Assembly: GCA_044432865.1 (NCBI GenBank)
Contig: JAWXUF010000022.1
Coordinates: forward strand, 1-18,274
Direction: 5' to 3'
Source of the DNA: JAWXUE01 sp044432865
Lineage (GTDB): Bacteria; Bacillota_I; Bacilli_A; Acholeplasmatales; Anaeroplasmataceae
DNA length: 18,274 nt
Both the position numbers and the translations under genes were made by a program. This document shows positions 1-7,407 of the stretch, piece after piece. The notes under the pieces are model-generated. The model was not told the origin of the DNA. It worked only from the letters and a program-made list of their open reading frames with translations, and made no database searches. The first letter of the stretch is position 1, and every line of letters starts with the position of its first letter.

Positions 1-22
1 AGATAATACTTCTTAAAATACA

Positions 23-63
23 AAACAGTAAATTCCATTGTAGTATTGCGGAATTTACTGTTT
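23..63 (-). terminator. Hairpin terminator, probably bidirectional
   Basis: Perfect 14-bp inverted repeat: left arm 23-36 (AAACAGTAAATTCC), right arm 50-63, 13-nt loop. On the minus strand it is followed by TTTTGTATTTT, so it can end the operon that runs leftwards from the HD-domain gene about 135 bases away. On the plus strand it is followed by CATTTTAT, so it may also serve a gene left of the window. Confidence 0.7.
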
Positions 64-198
64 CATTTTATAATACTAATTTTAATTTTTAAAAAACGGA
101 ATTTAGTTTTTCATTCAAGGCATTTTAAAAGTTTTTTTCTTAAAATGCAAAAATCATGTTTTATTAATTAATTTTATAATGTAAATATCCTTACTTTT
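64..198. other. Non-coding 3' region of the HD-domain operon
   Basis: No plausible gene. The only visible structure is a 9-bp hairpin (GCATTTTAA at 120-128 with TTAAAATGC at 140-148, 11-nt loop) that lacks a good downstream T-run on either strand, so it is not called a terminator. Confidence 0.5.
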
Positions 199-777
199 TT
201 ATACAAAATATTCTTTTTTAAACTGCATATAGAAGTCTACTAAGAAGTTATGACGTTCTAATGCAATACTTTTTGCTTCTTTTGTATTTAGCAAATCATA
301 TAAATGTAATAACTTTTCATCAAAGTGTTCTAAAGAATTTAACATTGTTCTTCCTTTAGCACCACCATATTGGAATGTTCTTCCGATACCTACAGCACCA
401 AGAGCATCTATTCTATCAGCATCTTGTACTATTTTTCCTTCTAATGTCAATTCTTGTTTTTCTTCTTTGTTTTTTGAAAATGACATTTTATTAATAATAT
501 CGCAAATATGATCAGACCTTTCTTTTTCAATATCTAATGTAGATAAGTAAATTCTTGCCTTAACACAATCACCATTATAATTTTTTGTTATTTTAGGATC
601 ATCAATATCGTGTAATATCAAAGCTAAATTAACTACTAAATGATCACATTCGATTTTTTCTACTATTTTACTTCCTATATTAAATACTCTTTTAATATGT
701 TCAATATCATGTCCTGTTGCATCATCTTTTAATATATCATTTACAAATTTAAATGTTTGTTTTATTAATTGTTCCAT
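199..777 (-). CDS. HD-domain phosphohydrolase, YpgQ/YedJ-like
   Basis: Probable soluble metal-dependent phosphohydrolase of the HD superfamily, about 192 residues. From the start chosen here, His27 in an HxxxHxxRV-type segment, the His56-Asp57 pair and the DADRIDALG motif at 119-127 form the expected metal-binding set. The run DADRIDALGAVGIGRTF is typical of the YpgQ/YedJ branch, for which nucleotide pyrophosphohydrolase activity has been reported; the substrate here is unknown. An ATG four codons upstream (789) overlaps the GGAG ribosome binding site, so the ATG at 777 is preferred, six bases downstream of that site. It is the last gene of an apparent three-gene operon, and its ribosome binding site lies just past the stop of the PL5-like gene. 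It has no signal peptide or membrane segment. Confidence 0.85.
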   Translation of the reverse strand: MEQLIKQTFKFVNDILKDDATGHDIEHIKRVFNIGSKIVEKIECDHLVVNLALILHDIDDPKITKNYNGDCVKARIYLSTLDIEKERSDHICDIINKMSFSKNKEEKQELTLEGKIVQDADRIDALGAVGIGRTFQYGGAKGRTMLNSLEHFDEKLLHLYDLLNTKEAKSIALERHNFLVDFYMQFKKEYFV

Positions 778-790
778 TTTATTCTCCATT

Positions 791-1954
791 TTATTTTAAA
801 AAGAAGTTTTTATAATGAACTTCATCATCACATTCTACTGTTAAGTTTAATCCGAAATTTTTACCAATAAATTTTAAATATAATTGATAAACATCAGGAT
901 ATGTACCTTCCATTTGACAACATGTCCACTCTTCACCATTATCATCTAATATTTTAATATCAGTAATATCTTTTTCTTTATTTAATACAGGTAAAATAAA
1001 TTCAAATCCAGTTTTTAATAACTCAATTTTAGAATAATCTATATCTAATAATTTATATGTATCAACAAACGCTTTAATATTCATAGTAGTATAAGCAATC
1101 CCTCTTGTTCTTAATAATTCTTTTCTCATACTTCCATCAGCAGCAATTTGTTGTACTAATCTAGATGTTAATTCATCTAACATATCATTTTTAATATCTT
1201 TTAACTCTTCAGTAAAGAAAGCTAATTGTGTTCTTATTAATGAATACATTGTCCCATGGTTATTTGGTGCAGTTCTTTCTTTAACACCAAAACTACTTGT
1301 ATTTAACCAATTTAAAAATTGACTAACCCATTTTTGCATTGGTTTATATAATTCATCTTCAATCATTCCATCATTATATAAATGTTTTAAAATTACTAAT
1401 CCATATCCCATATGACTTCCAAAATCAATTATTCCAGACCCTCTACCTTTTGAATGTTTAGGATCTCCCATAATTAATTGTGCATAAAATAAATTTGGTA
1501 ACATCATTGTTTCTTCATTAATAAAGAAATGTAATAAATGTTTTTTAATTAATTCATAATATTTTTTATCATTTGTTAAATAATAAGCTAATCCAGCAAG
1601 ATTAGTAATCATACCAACTCTTCTTAAAGCACCTTTTGCCCATCCAATTGCATTTGGATTACCTACACCATCTTTTCTAATATAAGGTAAACCATCTGGT
1701 GTATCAGGATTTGGATGATGATACATACCAATACTAAAATATTGATGTACATCTAATTCTTCAACAAAGTTTGGTCTATCAAATGTTACAGATTGTAATG
1801 GATATGTAAAAATCTCTTCAATTATTACTTCCATTTCTTTTACTTCTTCATTTGTTAAATTCCCTTTAATTCTTTCTAAATCTTTTTTGTCGAATGTAAA
1901 GAAATTTTGATTAAAATCATTACAATACTTTTTAAATAAATTATTAATTTCCAT
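791..1954 (-). CDS. PL5 (alginate lyase-fold) family protein, cytoplasmic
   Basis: A 387-residue protein that I assign to the alginate lyase superfamily (PL5, PF05426), an (alpha/alpha) toroid fold. Family signatures are visible in order: a DGLPYIRKDG segment (87-96) followed by NPN, matching the YWWPDPSKPDGLPY-type motif of the family; the catalytic-type Asn-Asn-His at 231-233 inside TAPNNHGT; and DGSMRKELLRTRG with a following Tyr (273-288), corresponding to the DGS..ELxRtrs..Y region with catalytic Arg/Tyr. Characterised PL5 enzymes are secreted and cut polymannuronate by beta-elimination. This one starts MEINNLFKKY without a signal peptide, so it probably acts in the cytoplasm on oligosaccharides or another uronate-like substrate; that is inference. 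Thirteen bases separate it from the lipoprotein gene upstream, with an AGGAG site in the gap. Confidence 0.75.
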   Translation of the reverse strand: MEINNLFKKYCNDFNQNFFTFDKKDLERIKGNLTNEEVKEMEVIIEEIFTYPLQSVTFDRPNFVEELDVHQYFSIGMYHHPNPDTPDGLPYIRKDGVGNPNAIGWAKGALRRVGMITNLAGLAYYLTNDKKYYELIKKHLLHFFINEETMMLPNLFYAQLIMGDPKHSKGRGSGIIDFGSHMGYGLVILKHLYNDGMIEDELYKPMQKWVSQFLNWLNTSSFGVKERTAPNNHGTMYSLIRTQLAFFTEELKDIKNDMLDELTSRLVQQIAADGSMRKELLRTRGIAYTTMNIKAFVDTYKLLDIDYSKIELLKTGFEFILPVLNKEKDITDIKILDDNGEEWTCCQMEGTYPDVYQLYLKFIGKNFGLNLTVECDDEVHYKNFFLK

Positions 1955-1967
1955 TTTTCTTTCTCCT

Positions 1968-3098
1968 TTAGCTTATAGCAGTTATATAATTTCCAATTGA
2001 TTCATTTAAATCAGGTAGTGTTTCATCAGTATATCTTATTATACTTGTTGATAACTTTTGTTCCATTTTAGCATGTTGATCCCACCCAACAGTTTTAATT
2101 GTTGAATAATATTCTAATGAATCATATTTATATAAGTTGTAATCATTATCAACATATATAGTTATTTTAATCTCAGTAAAATCAGGTAGTGTTTTTAACC
2201 CACCTACTTCTTTCATCTGAATTTTCATAGCTTCATTTGATTTAGATAAATCAAGATCATACTCAAACATATGTAAGTTATTTTCATACCCAACATATTT
2301 TGTAGATAAAATTGTTTCATCATTCATTAAATATCCAGCAAAATTCATATCAGTATAATCAATACCATACACATTTAAATATTCATTTTCTTCAACTGTT
2401 TTTGAGGGAGTACTACTAGAACTTCCTTTTGTATTATGATTATAAGAAACATAATCATTTTTAAATACAGCTTGATGAACAAATTTAACCGCCCATGATT
2501 CACTATACAAATGAGCATATACATAATCTTCAAATACATATACATTATTTGAAATATTTTGTGTAACATTAACTGTACTATTAGCAAATGACGTACCACT
2601 TGTACTTTTTAAATAATTATATTCATTTCCTAAGTTTTGTGAGGTAATACTAATAATTTCATTTGCAGTTGCTAACTTTTCAACTCCAACTTCAAAGTTT
2701 CCTGTATATGAATAGTCATTTAAAGTTATTAATGCTTCTAATGTAAAAGTTGCATCTTCTAAATCTCTAACTATACTAACTATTCCATCATTTACTGCAG
2801 CTACTTCTTCATCACTAACACTCCACACTAATGATACATCTTCATAATTAGTTAATACACTAAAATTTTTGTTTGTAGTTTTAGGTAAAGAACTTTCTAA
2901 ATAATCTACAATAGCATAAACAAGTTCTTCATCAGATAAGTCATCATCTAATTCAGGATTATCAAGATCAGGCAATGTATCAGAAGGTCCTGAACCCTCA
3001 GGGATTTCAGGTAATAAAAAATCAGATTCTGAATCAAAACATCCAGTTAATGTTAATGCACTCATACAAGATAATAAAAATAAAAATTTTCTCTTCAT
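1968..3098 (-). CDS. Lipoprotein with Ig-like domain
   Basis: Secreted lipoprotein of 376 residues. The N-terminus is a textbook lipoprotein signal (MKRKFLFLLSCMSALTLTGC) with lipobox LTGC and lipidated Cys20, followed by an acidic, proline-containing linker. Residues about 55-140 (DEELVYAIVDYLE.., VSLVWSVSDEEVAAVNDGIVS, TLEALITLNDYSYTG) read like an atrophied bacterial Ig-like domain, with the 'W.v.d..v..vndGiV.i' rhythm common in surface proteins of gut Bacilli. The rest is beta-rich, rich in Tyr/Asn/Ser, and unrecognised. It heads a tight operon with the PL5-like and HD-domain genes, which suggests a sensing or substrate-binding role at the membrane for the same pathway; this is inference from context only. 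The ribosome binding site is AAGGAG ahead of the ATG. Confidence 0.8.
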   Translation of the reverse strand: MKRKFLFLLSCMSALTLTGCFDSESDFLLPEIPEGSGPSDTLPDLDNPELDDDLSDEELVYAIVDYLESSLPKTTNKNFSVLTNYEDVSLVWSVSDEEVAAVNDGIVSIVRDLEDATFTLEALITLNDYSYTGNFEVGVEKLATANEIISITSQNLGNEYNYLKSTSGTSFANSTVNVTQNISNNVYVFEDYVYAHLYSESWAVKFVHQAVFKNDYVSYNHNTKGSSSSTPSKTVEENEYLNVYGIDYTDMNFAGYLMNDETILSTKYVGYENNLHMFEYDLDLSKSNEAMKIQMKEVGGLKTLPDFTEIKITIYVDNDYNLYKYDSLEYYSTIKTVGWDQHAKMEQKLSTSIIRYTDETLPDLNESIGNYITAIS

Positions 3099-3136
3099 TA
3101 AAAATTCTCCTTATTACATTTTCTTTTTTAAACATT

Positions 3137-3165
3137 ACAATATTTTTAGTATATCACTTTTTCAA
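3137..3165 (-). promoter_or_regulatory. Candidate promoter for the lipoprotein-PL5-HD operon
   Basis: On the minus strand, TTGAAA (3160-3165), a 17-bp spacer and TATTGT (3137-3142). The -10 matches consensus at four of six positions, so this is moderate. It lies directly past the terminator of the fibre operon, where a promoter is needed. Confidence 0.45.
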
Positions 3166-3167
3166 AT

Positions 3168-3200
3168 AAAAAAAAAGACTTAAGACATTTGCCTTAAGTC
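3168..3200 (-). terminator. Rho-independent terminator of the fibre operon
   Basis: Perfect 8-bp stem GACTTAAG/CTTAAGTC (3177-3184 and 3193-3200) followed on the minus strand by nine T (the A-run 3168-3176). It lies about 60 bases past the stop of the TasA-like gene. Confidence 0.88.
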
Positions 3201-3260
3201 AGATTAATTAATTATTAGTAGCATTTGATACTTATCATTAATAATTTTAAATCAAAATAA

Positions 3261-5090
3261 TTATTGTACTTGTACTTGAACTTGTCCTTCTACACGATAT
3301 TCCTCAGTAGCATTTACAAAATCACAATTACTATAATTTATTTGTGGAATATTATCTCCATAAGAACTTGATAAACTTACAACCATAGCAGCCTCACTAT
3401 TAACGAATTTCACATCAGAAACAGTTACTTTTGCTGTATGAGTAGCTGTTATACTACCTGATGTCCATCTTTCGTCTTTTGAATAATAATCAGTAAATAC
3501 ACAACCTTCAATAGTAACTACAGCATCATTAGACGATCTAACACCATCACCAACACATCCATCTAAAGGATTATGTGTAAATGTTGAATTTGTTATTTTA
3601 GCAGTACCACCTTTTACAACTACGTTCATATAAGTAAAACCAGATATAGAACAATTATTTAATGTTAAATCTCCTGAAGAAGTAATACCACCACTCCATT
3701 TTACATTTGTTGTATCTTCAAAACTTACATTGTCAAATAATGCAGTTACACCTTCAGATACTACGATAAATGTATTATCACTATAAGTACCAGACGCTTT
3801 TTCAAAAACAACTTCATTAATTCCATAAACTTCTAAATCATTTTCTACTTCAAAATTTCCTGTAAAAGTATATACTCCACTAGCAAAATAGAATGTACCT
3901 TTTGGGTTACTTAAGAAATCTTCAAATGAGATAGCTTCATTTTTGTAACCTTTACCATCTTTTGTTGAATAATATACATCACCTGTAGATAAAGATACAT
4001 ATTCAAAATCTGAATTAGCTGTTAAATCAGCTGGAGTTTTATCAATTGATACATTTCCTAAATCATTTTCTACTACTAATTCAGTAATTTCTTTAGCATT
4101 TTCTACTACTACTTGTTGTGTAACATCATCAGATACTGTTAATTTATTAATTACAGTAGTTTCTGAAGTTACAAGTACTAATTCATTTTCTGAATTTTTT
4201 ACTGTAACATTTAATGAAGCTTTTGTATCTAATACAATTTTCCCACCATAAACATTAACATCTACATTTACTGTACTTTCATTTACAAAATAAAACTCTT
4301 TAGCATTTACTTCCATTGTATAAGAAGCTGTACGTATAGCTTGAGTTCCAAAAGTACAATTAGCATATACAACCGCATTTGTGTTATCAACATCTAAATT
4401 AATAATACTTCCATTTTCAATTTCAACACTTGTTTCATCATCACCAGTTACTTTTAAATTATTTACAGTATATCCACCTAAATCAACATAAGCACTTTTG
4501 TTAATATCTAAATCAGTAATATCACTTTTTAATATAAAATATTCAAATGTACTATATTTATCAAAATCATCTTGTGAATTAATTTCAATAAAATTATCTT
4601 GAATCATTTCAACTTCAAAGTCAAATTTTAAGTTAGATAATTGTGATGCATTTGATAATCCACTTTTAATTGCAATTGATAATTCAATTGACGGATTATC
4701 TTCTGGTTTAATTTCTGTTACCCAAGATGTTGTACCTCTTGAATCATTAAATTCAACAACATCGTTATCCGCAGTTATTACTAAATGATTAAAGATATCT
4801 TCATTTCCACCAGTAACATCAAAAATAAATCGATATGCTGTATTAATAGTACTTTTATTATTAATATCTACCGTATAATCATATTCCGTCCCAGCAGCAA
4901 CATTTTCTAAAAATATTCTATTAACATCTGCACCGTCTTTTGATAAATTTAAATTAAAATTTACCTGTCCTGTTGAAATACTATTGTTTGTGTATCCCGA
5001 ACTACTTGTAAAAGCCGCAAAACTTACTCCTATAATCATTGTTAAACAAAATACAACTGTAAACAATGAACTAATTAAATTCTTTTTCAT
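3261..5090 (-). CDS. TasA/camelysin-like secreted fibre protein with C-terminal beta-solenoid
   Basis: A 609-residue secreted protein. The start at 5090 is set by an AGGGGG site seven bases upstream; a TTG 17 codons further up sits directly on another AAGGAG and is not credible. Residues 1-25 are a signal peptide (hydrophobic 5-22, cleavage near SFA/AFTS) of the SipW-dependent type, followed by the N.ISTGQVNFNLN strand typical of TasA/CalY (PF12389-like). Residues about 35-165 form the TasA-like domain (YRFIFDV 86-92, RGTTSW 118-123, KFDFEVEM 155-162). From about 170 to 600 are many short Val/Asn/Thr/Gly strands, with beta-helix turns clearest at 415-590 (e.g. GDLTLNNCSISGF, AKITNSTF, VTIEGCVFTDY), like pectate-lyase-type adhesins. 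The tail is EGQVQVQVQ. There is no LPXTG sorting signal. It is the last gene of the sipW-like operon. Role inferred: extracellular matrix or surface fibre carrying a solenoid module. Confidence 0.8.
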   Translation of the reverse strand: MKKNLISSLFTVVFCLTMIIGVSFAAFTSSSGYTNNSISTGQVNFNLNLSKDGADVNRIFLENVAAGTEYDYTVDINNKSTINTAYRFIFDVTGGNEDIFNHLVITADNDVVEFNDSRGTTSWVTEIKPEDNPSIELSIAIKSGLSNASQLSNLKFDFEVEMIQDNFIEINSQDDFDKYSTFEYFILKSDITDLDINKSAYVDLGGYTVNNLKVTGDDETSVEIENGSIINLDVDNTNAVVYANCTFGTQAIRTASYTMEVNAKEFYFVNESTVNVDVNVYGGKIVLDTKASLNVTVKNSENELVLVTSETTVINKLTVSDDVTQQVVVENAKEITELVVENDLGNVSIDKTPADLTANSDFEYVSLSTGDVYYSTKDGKGYKNEAISFEDFLSNPKGTFYFASGVYTFTGNFEVENDLEVYGINEVVFEKASGTYSDNTFIVVSEGVTALFDNVSFEDTTNVKWSGGITSSGDLTLNNCSISGFTYMNVVVKGGTAKITNSTFTHNPLDGCVGDGVRSSNDAVVTIEGCVFTDYYSKDERWTSGSITATHTAKVTVSDVKFVNSEAAMVVSLSSSYGDNIPQINYSNCDFVNATEEYRVEGQVQVQVQ

Positions 5091-5160
5091 ATTTTCCCCC
5101 TGTAAACTTTTATTTAAAACACGATCCCTTTCTACTATCAACTCCTTAAATGATTTTTAA

Positions 5161-5640
5161 TTACTTATTTGATTCTATTCTAAAATCAAACAATATTTCT
5201 GTAGATTGATAAATGTTACTTGTACTTTTTAACGAAAAAATTAAATCATATGTTATAACACTACAATCAGTAGACATCCAGTTTGATGCACCCCTATATC
5301 CAGAAAATGGAATAGATTTATCATCAAAAGTAATTTCTAAATATTGTAGAATATCATATTCAGTAAACACATCAAATACAATTCTATATTCAAGTCCTTC
5401 TTCATTGTAATTTTCTAATTTCAATTTATATACAGGACTTTCATTAGAACTTAGTATTATGTCATTGATTTCATTAATCTCATTTCCTGAGTTATCATAT
5501 AATGTAATATTTGGACTATCTAGTACTTCATATACATATACCGTTTCTTTTGATACTTCTACAATTAATAAAATTGTTAATACAACTATTAATGTTAGTA
5601 CAACAACTCTACAAAGCGTAACTCCGATTTCTCTTATCAT
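5161..5640 (-). CDS. Short TasA-domain protein, TapA-like minor subunit
   Basis: A 159-residue protein with one N-terminal membrane/signal segment (about 8-28, VTLCRVVVLTLIVVLTILLI) and a single extracellular domain. That domain aligns by eye with the TasA-like domain of the downstream long protein: YRIVFDV (85-91) with YRFIFDV, an IT.D...F...RG segment, RGASNW (116-121) with RGTTSW, SLKSTSNIYQ with AIKSGLSNASQ, and FDFRIES (151-157) with FDFEVEM. It is therefore a paralogous minor subunit rather than an unrelated protein. In Bacillus subtilis, TapA is the accessory protein that assists TasA fibre assembly; by position and domain this gene could play that part, though it is not visibly similar to TapA itself. 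It lacks an obvious signal peptidase site, so it may stay membrane-anchored. Its start overlaps the end of the signal peptidase gene by four bases (ATGA), indicating translational coupling. Confidence 0.7.
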   Translation of the reverse strand: MIREIGVTLCRVVVLTLIVVLTILLIVEVSKETVYVYEVLDSPNITLYDNSGNEINEINDIILSSNESPVYKLKLENYNEEGLEYRIVFDVFTEYDILQYLEITFDDKSIPFSGYRGASNWMSTDCSVITYDLIFSLKSTSNIYQSTEILFDFRIESNK

Positions 5641-6197
5641 TGTTCCCTCCTTGTTAAATACATTTTCCTAATTTTAGTTATTTCAGAAATCATTAATAAC
5701 GAACTAGGTATTATTATTAATGTTACAATAAATGGTAAACTAGTAACTACATTAAATACATTACCTAAGAAAATACTACTATGTATTACTTTACCGTATA
5801 TTATACTTTCCGATGCTACAAGATATTCAAGAGAATCTGAATTATCACCTTTTGTTGTTATAAAATATTCATCACCGTCATACACCACATCAACAATCCT
5901 ATGTGTTATTACATGACCAATCATATTTCCTGAATTCATTTCAAATGTAATTACATCACCTATTTTTAATTGATTATAAAAATCATTTTTTATGTTTCTT
6001 TCTACAATTATTATTTCACCAACTGAAATAGAATCTATTTCATATTCATCAACTTCAGCATCCATAGACTCAGTAGCAATTTGATAAAATAAATATTTAT
6101 TTGTTATACCATCAGGAGTAGTTACAAATGACATAAAAAACATAATTGATATAACAAGAAACAACATTAACATCTTTAATACAAATCTAACTTTCAT
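5637..6197 (-). CDS. sipW: ER-type signal peptidase I, SipW-like
   Basis: A 186-residue membrane serine peptidase of family S26, of the ER/archaeal type typified by Bacillus SipW. The N-terminal membrane anchor is at about 8-26. The catalytic serine is Ser44 in IATESMDA. The general base is a histidine, His99 in VITHRIVD, which replaces the lysine of ordinary bacterial signal peptidases. A conserved Asp cluster follows in KGDNSDS (Asp118, Asp121). A second hydrophobic segment lies near the C-terminus (about 143-172), then a basic tail. SipW-type enzymes mature TasA and its partner; the next two genes encode exactly such TasA-domain proteins, which strongly supports this role. It is first in the operon, whereas Bacillus has tapA-sipW-tasA. 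An AAGGAG site precedes the ATG. The symbol is by family and context. Confidence 0.85.
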   Translation of the reverse strand: MKVRFVLKMLMLFLVISIMFFMSFVTTPDGITNKYLFYQIATESMDAEVDEYEIDSISVGEIIIVERNIKNDFYNQLKIGDVITFEMNSGNMIGHVITHRIVDVVYDGDEYFITTKGDNSDSLEYLVASESIIYGKVIHSSIFLGNVFNVVTSLPFIVTLIIIPSSLLMISEITKIRKMYLTRREQ

Positions 6198-6224
6198 GCC
6201 TTCTCCTTTCCCATTTATAATATA

Positions 6225-6252
6225 ATTATACGTACAACATATTACTTTTCAA
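6225..6252 (-). promoter_or_regulatory. Candidate promoter of the sipW-like operon
   Basis: Minus strand TTGAAA (6247-6252), 16-bp spacer, TATAAT (6225-6230), about 28 bases ahead of the sipW-like start codon. The -10 is a full consensus match. Confidence 0.6.
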
Positions 6253-6322
6253 TTTGAATCGTAAGACAAATAACGACTTATTTAAAGCATTTATTCTTTT
6301 TATATATTAAATGTTACAAAAT

Positions 6323-6358
6323 AAAAAAGGATATTTAGATTATTCTAAATATCCTTTT
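6323..6358 (-). terminator. Terminator of the patatin-M42 operon
   Basis: Perfect 11-bp stem GGATATTTAGA/TCTAAATATCC (6329-6339, 6344-6354, TTAT loop), extended by A/T flanks to about 15 bp, with a T-run on the minus strand. It begins three bases past 6361, where the M42 gene would end if its frameshift were corrected. Confidence 0.9.
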
Positions 6359-6431
6359 GTCTATACTGTATATAATAAATCATTTAATTTTAAATCTTTA
6401 TTTAATAATGAAATAAATTCTACTAATAATT

Positions 6432-7394
6432 TTATAGCATTATTAAATCATTTTTATCAACCATTTCTACTGAAGAGTGCATATATCTTAAAGGAATACT
6501 TACTAAACATACAGGTACTCCTTCATTTGTAAAATGAATTTTATCAGCATCAGTACCAGTACCTCTAATCATAACTTCATATTGTACAGGTATATCAAAT
6601 TTTGTAGCAACGTTTGTTAGTAAAGAATTTAACTTTTTATGAATAATACTACTATTACAAATAGCAGGACCTTTACCTAAACATACATATCCATAATCAC
6701 TTGGATTTCCTGTAACATCACTTGTATAAGTTACATCAACAGCTATTGCGATATTAGGTTTATAATTAACTGATGCAACATATGCTCCTTGTGCACCTAC
6801 TTCTTCTCTAGTAGTTGTACAACTACAAACTTGAGAATTTAATTCTCTTTTACTTAATTCTTCTAAAGCCTTCGTTATAACATAACATCCTATTTTATCA
6901 TCTAATGCTCTTGATACAATTCTATCATTTAATTCAACAGTTTTTGAATTAACTACTAATTCATCACCAATTGAAACTAATTTATTTGCTTCTTCAAATG
7001 TATCTACACCTAAATCTAGGAATAAAGAATTCTCTGTTACTTTTCCATCAAAAACACCTTCTTTAATTCCTATAACACCATTAACTAAAGCACCATCATG
7101 TAATACTGTAACTAAAGCACCAACGTATAATGGTAATTTAATTCCACCAACTTTTCTTAAGCTACAAGTACCATTTGAATTAATTTTAGTAATGACCATT
7201 CCAATTTCATCACTATGTGCACACATTAACACTTTAAAATCATTTGCTTCATTTATAACTGAATATACATTATGTGCATGATCAATTGATACTAAAGCAA
7301 AATCTTTTGTATATTCTTTTACTACATTTTGCATTTGATACTCATAACCTGAAGGTGCAACAGTATTTAATATTTCTTCTAAAAATTTATCCAT
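6432..7394 (-). CDS. M42-family aminopeptidase, C-terminal frameshift
   Basis: Cytoplasmic di-metal aminopeptidase of family M42 (glutamyl aminopeptidase/FrvX-like), normally a dodecameric particle that trims peptides. All catalytic motifs are present in order: CAHSDEIG near residue 60 (metal His/Asp), RALDDKIG near 165 (bridging Asp), TTREEVGAQGA near 197-198 (general base and metal Glu), VDVTYTSD near 220, GKGPAI near 243, RGTGTDA near 280, and SIPLRYMHSSVE with the last metal His near 307. The protein stops abruptly after VDKNDLIML. The expected last helix is intact in the -1 frame: from 6441 it reads NAIKLLVEFISLLN and continues open to a TAG at 6361-6363, just before the terminator. A single missing base, for example in the TTT of GATTTA, would explain this. 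The site may be a sequencing error or a real mutation; the active site is not affected. It follows the patatin gene by 13 bases and has its own AAGGAG site. Confidence 0.88.
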   Translation of the reverse strand: MDKFLEEILNTVAPSGYEYQMQNVVKEYTKDFALVSIDHAHNVYSVINEANDFKVLMCAHSDEIGMVITKINSNGTCSLRKVGGIKLPLYVGALVTVLHDGALVNGVIGIKEGVFDGKVTENSLFLDLGVDTFEEANKLVSIGDELVVNSKTVELNDRIVSRALDDKIGCYVITKALEELSKRELNSQVCSCTTTREEVGAQGAYVASVNYKPNIAIAVDVTYTSDVTGNPSDYGYVCLGKGPAICNSSIIHKKLNSLLTNVATKFDIPVQYEVMIRGTGTDADKIHFTNEGVPVCLVSIPLRYMHSSVEMVDKNDLIML

Positions 7395-7407
7395 AATAAT
7401 TCTCCTT

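Noticed and set aside
120..148. Second terminator hairpin left of the HD-domain gene
   Set aside because: Stem is present, but neither strand has a proper T-run after it.
3261..5141. Longer start for the TasA-like protein at a TTG (5141)
   Set aside because: That TTG directly abuts an AAGGAG with no spacing, and the extra residues precede a perfect signal peptide whose ATG has its own AGGGGG site.
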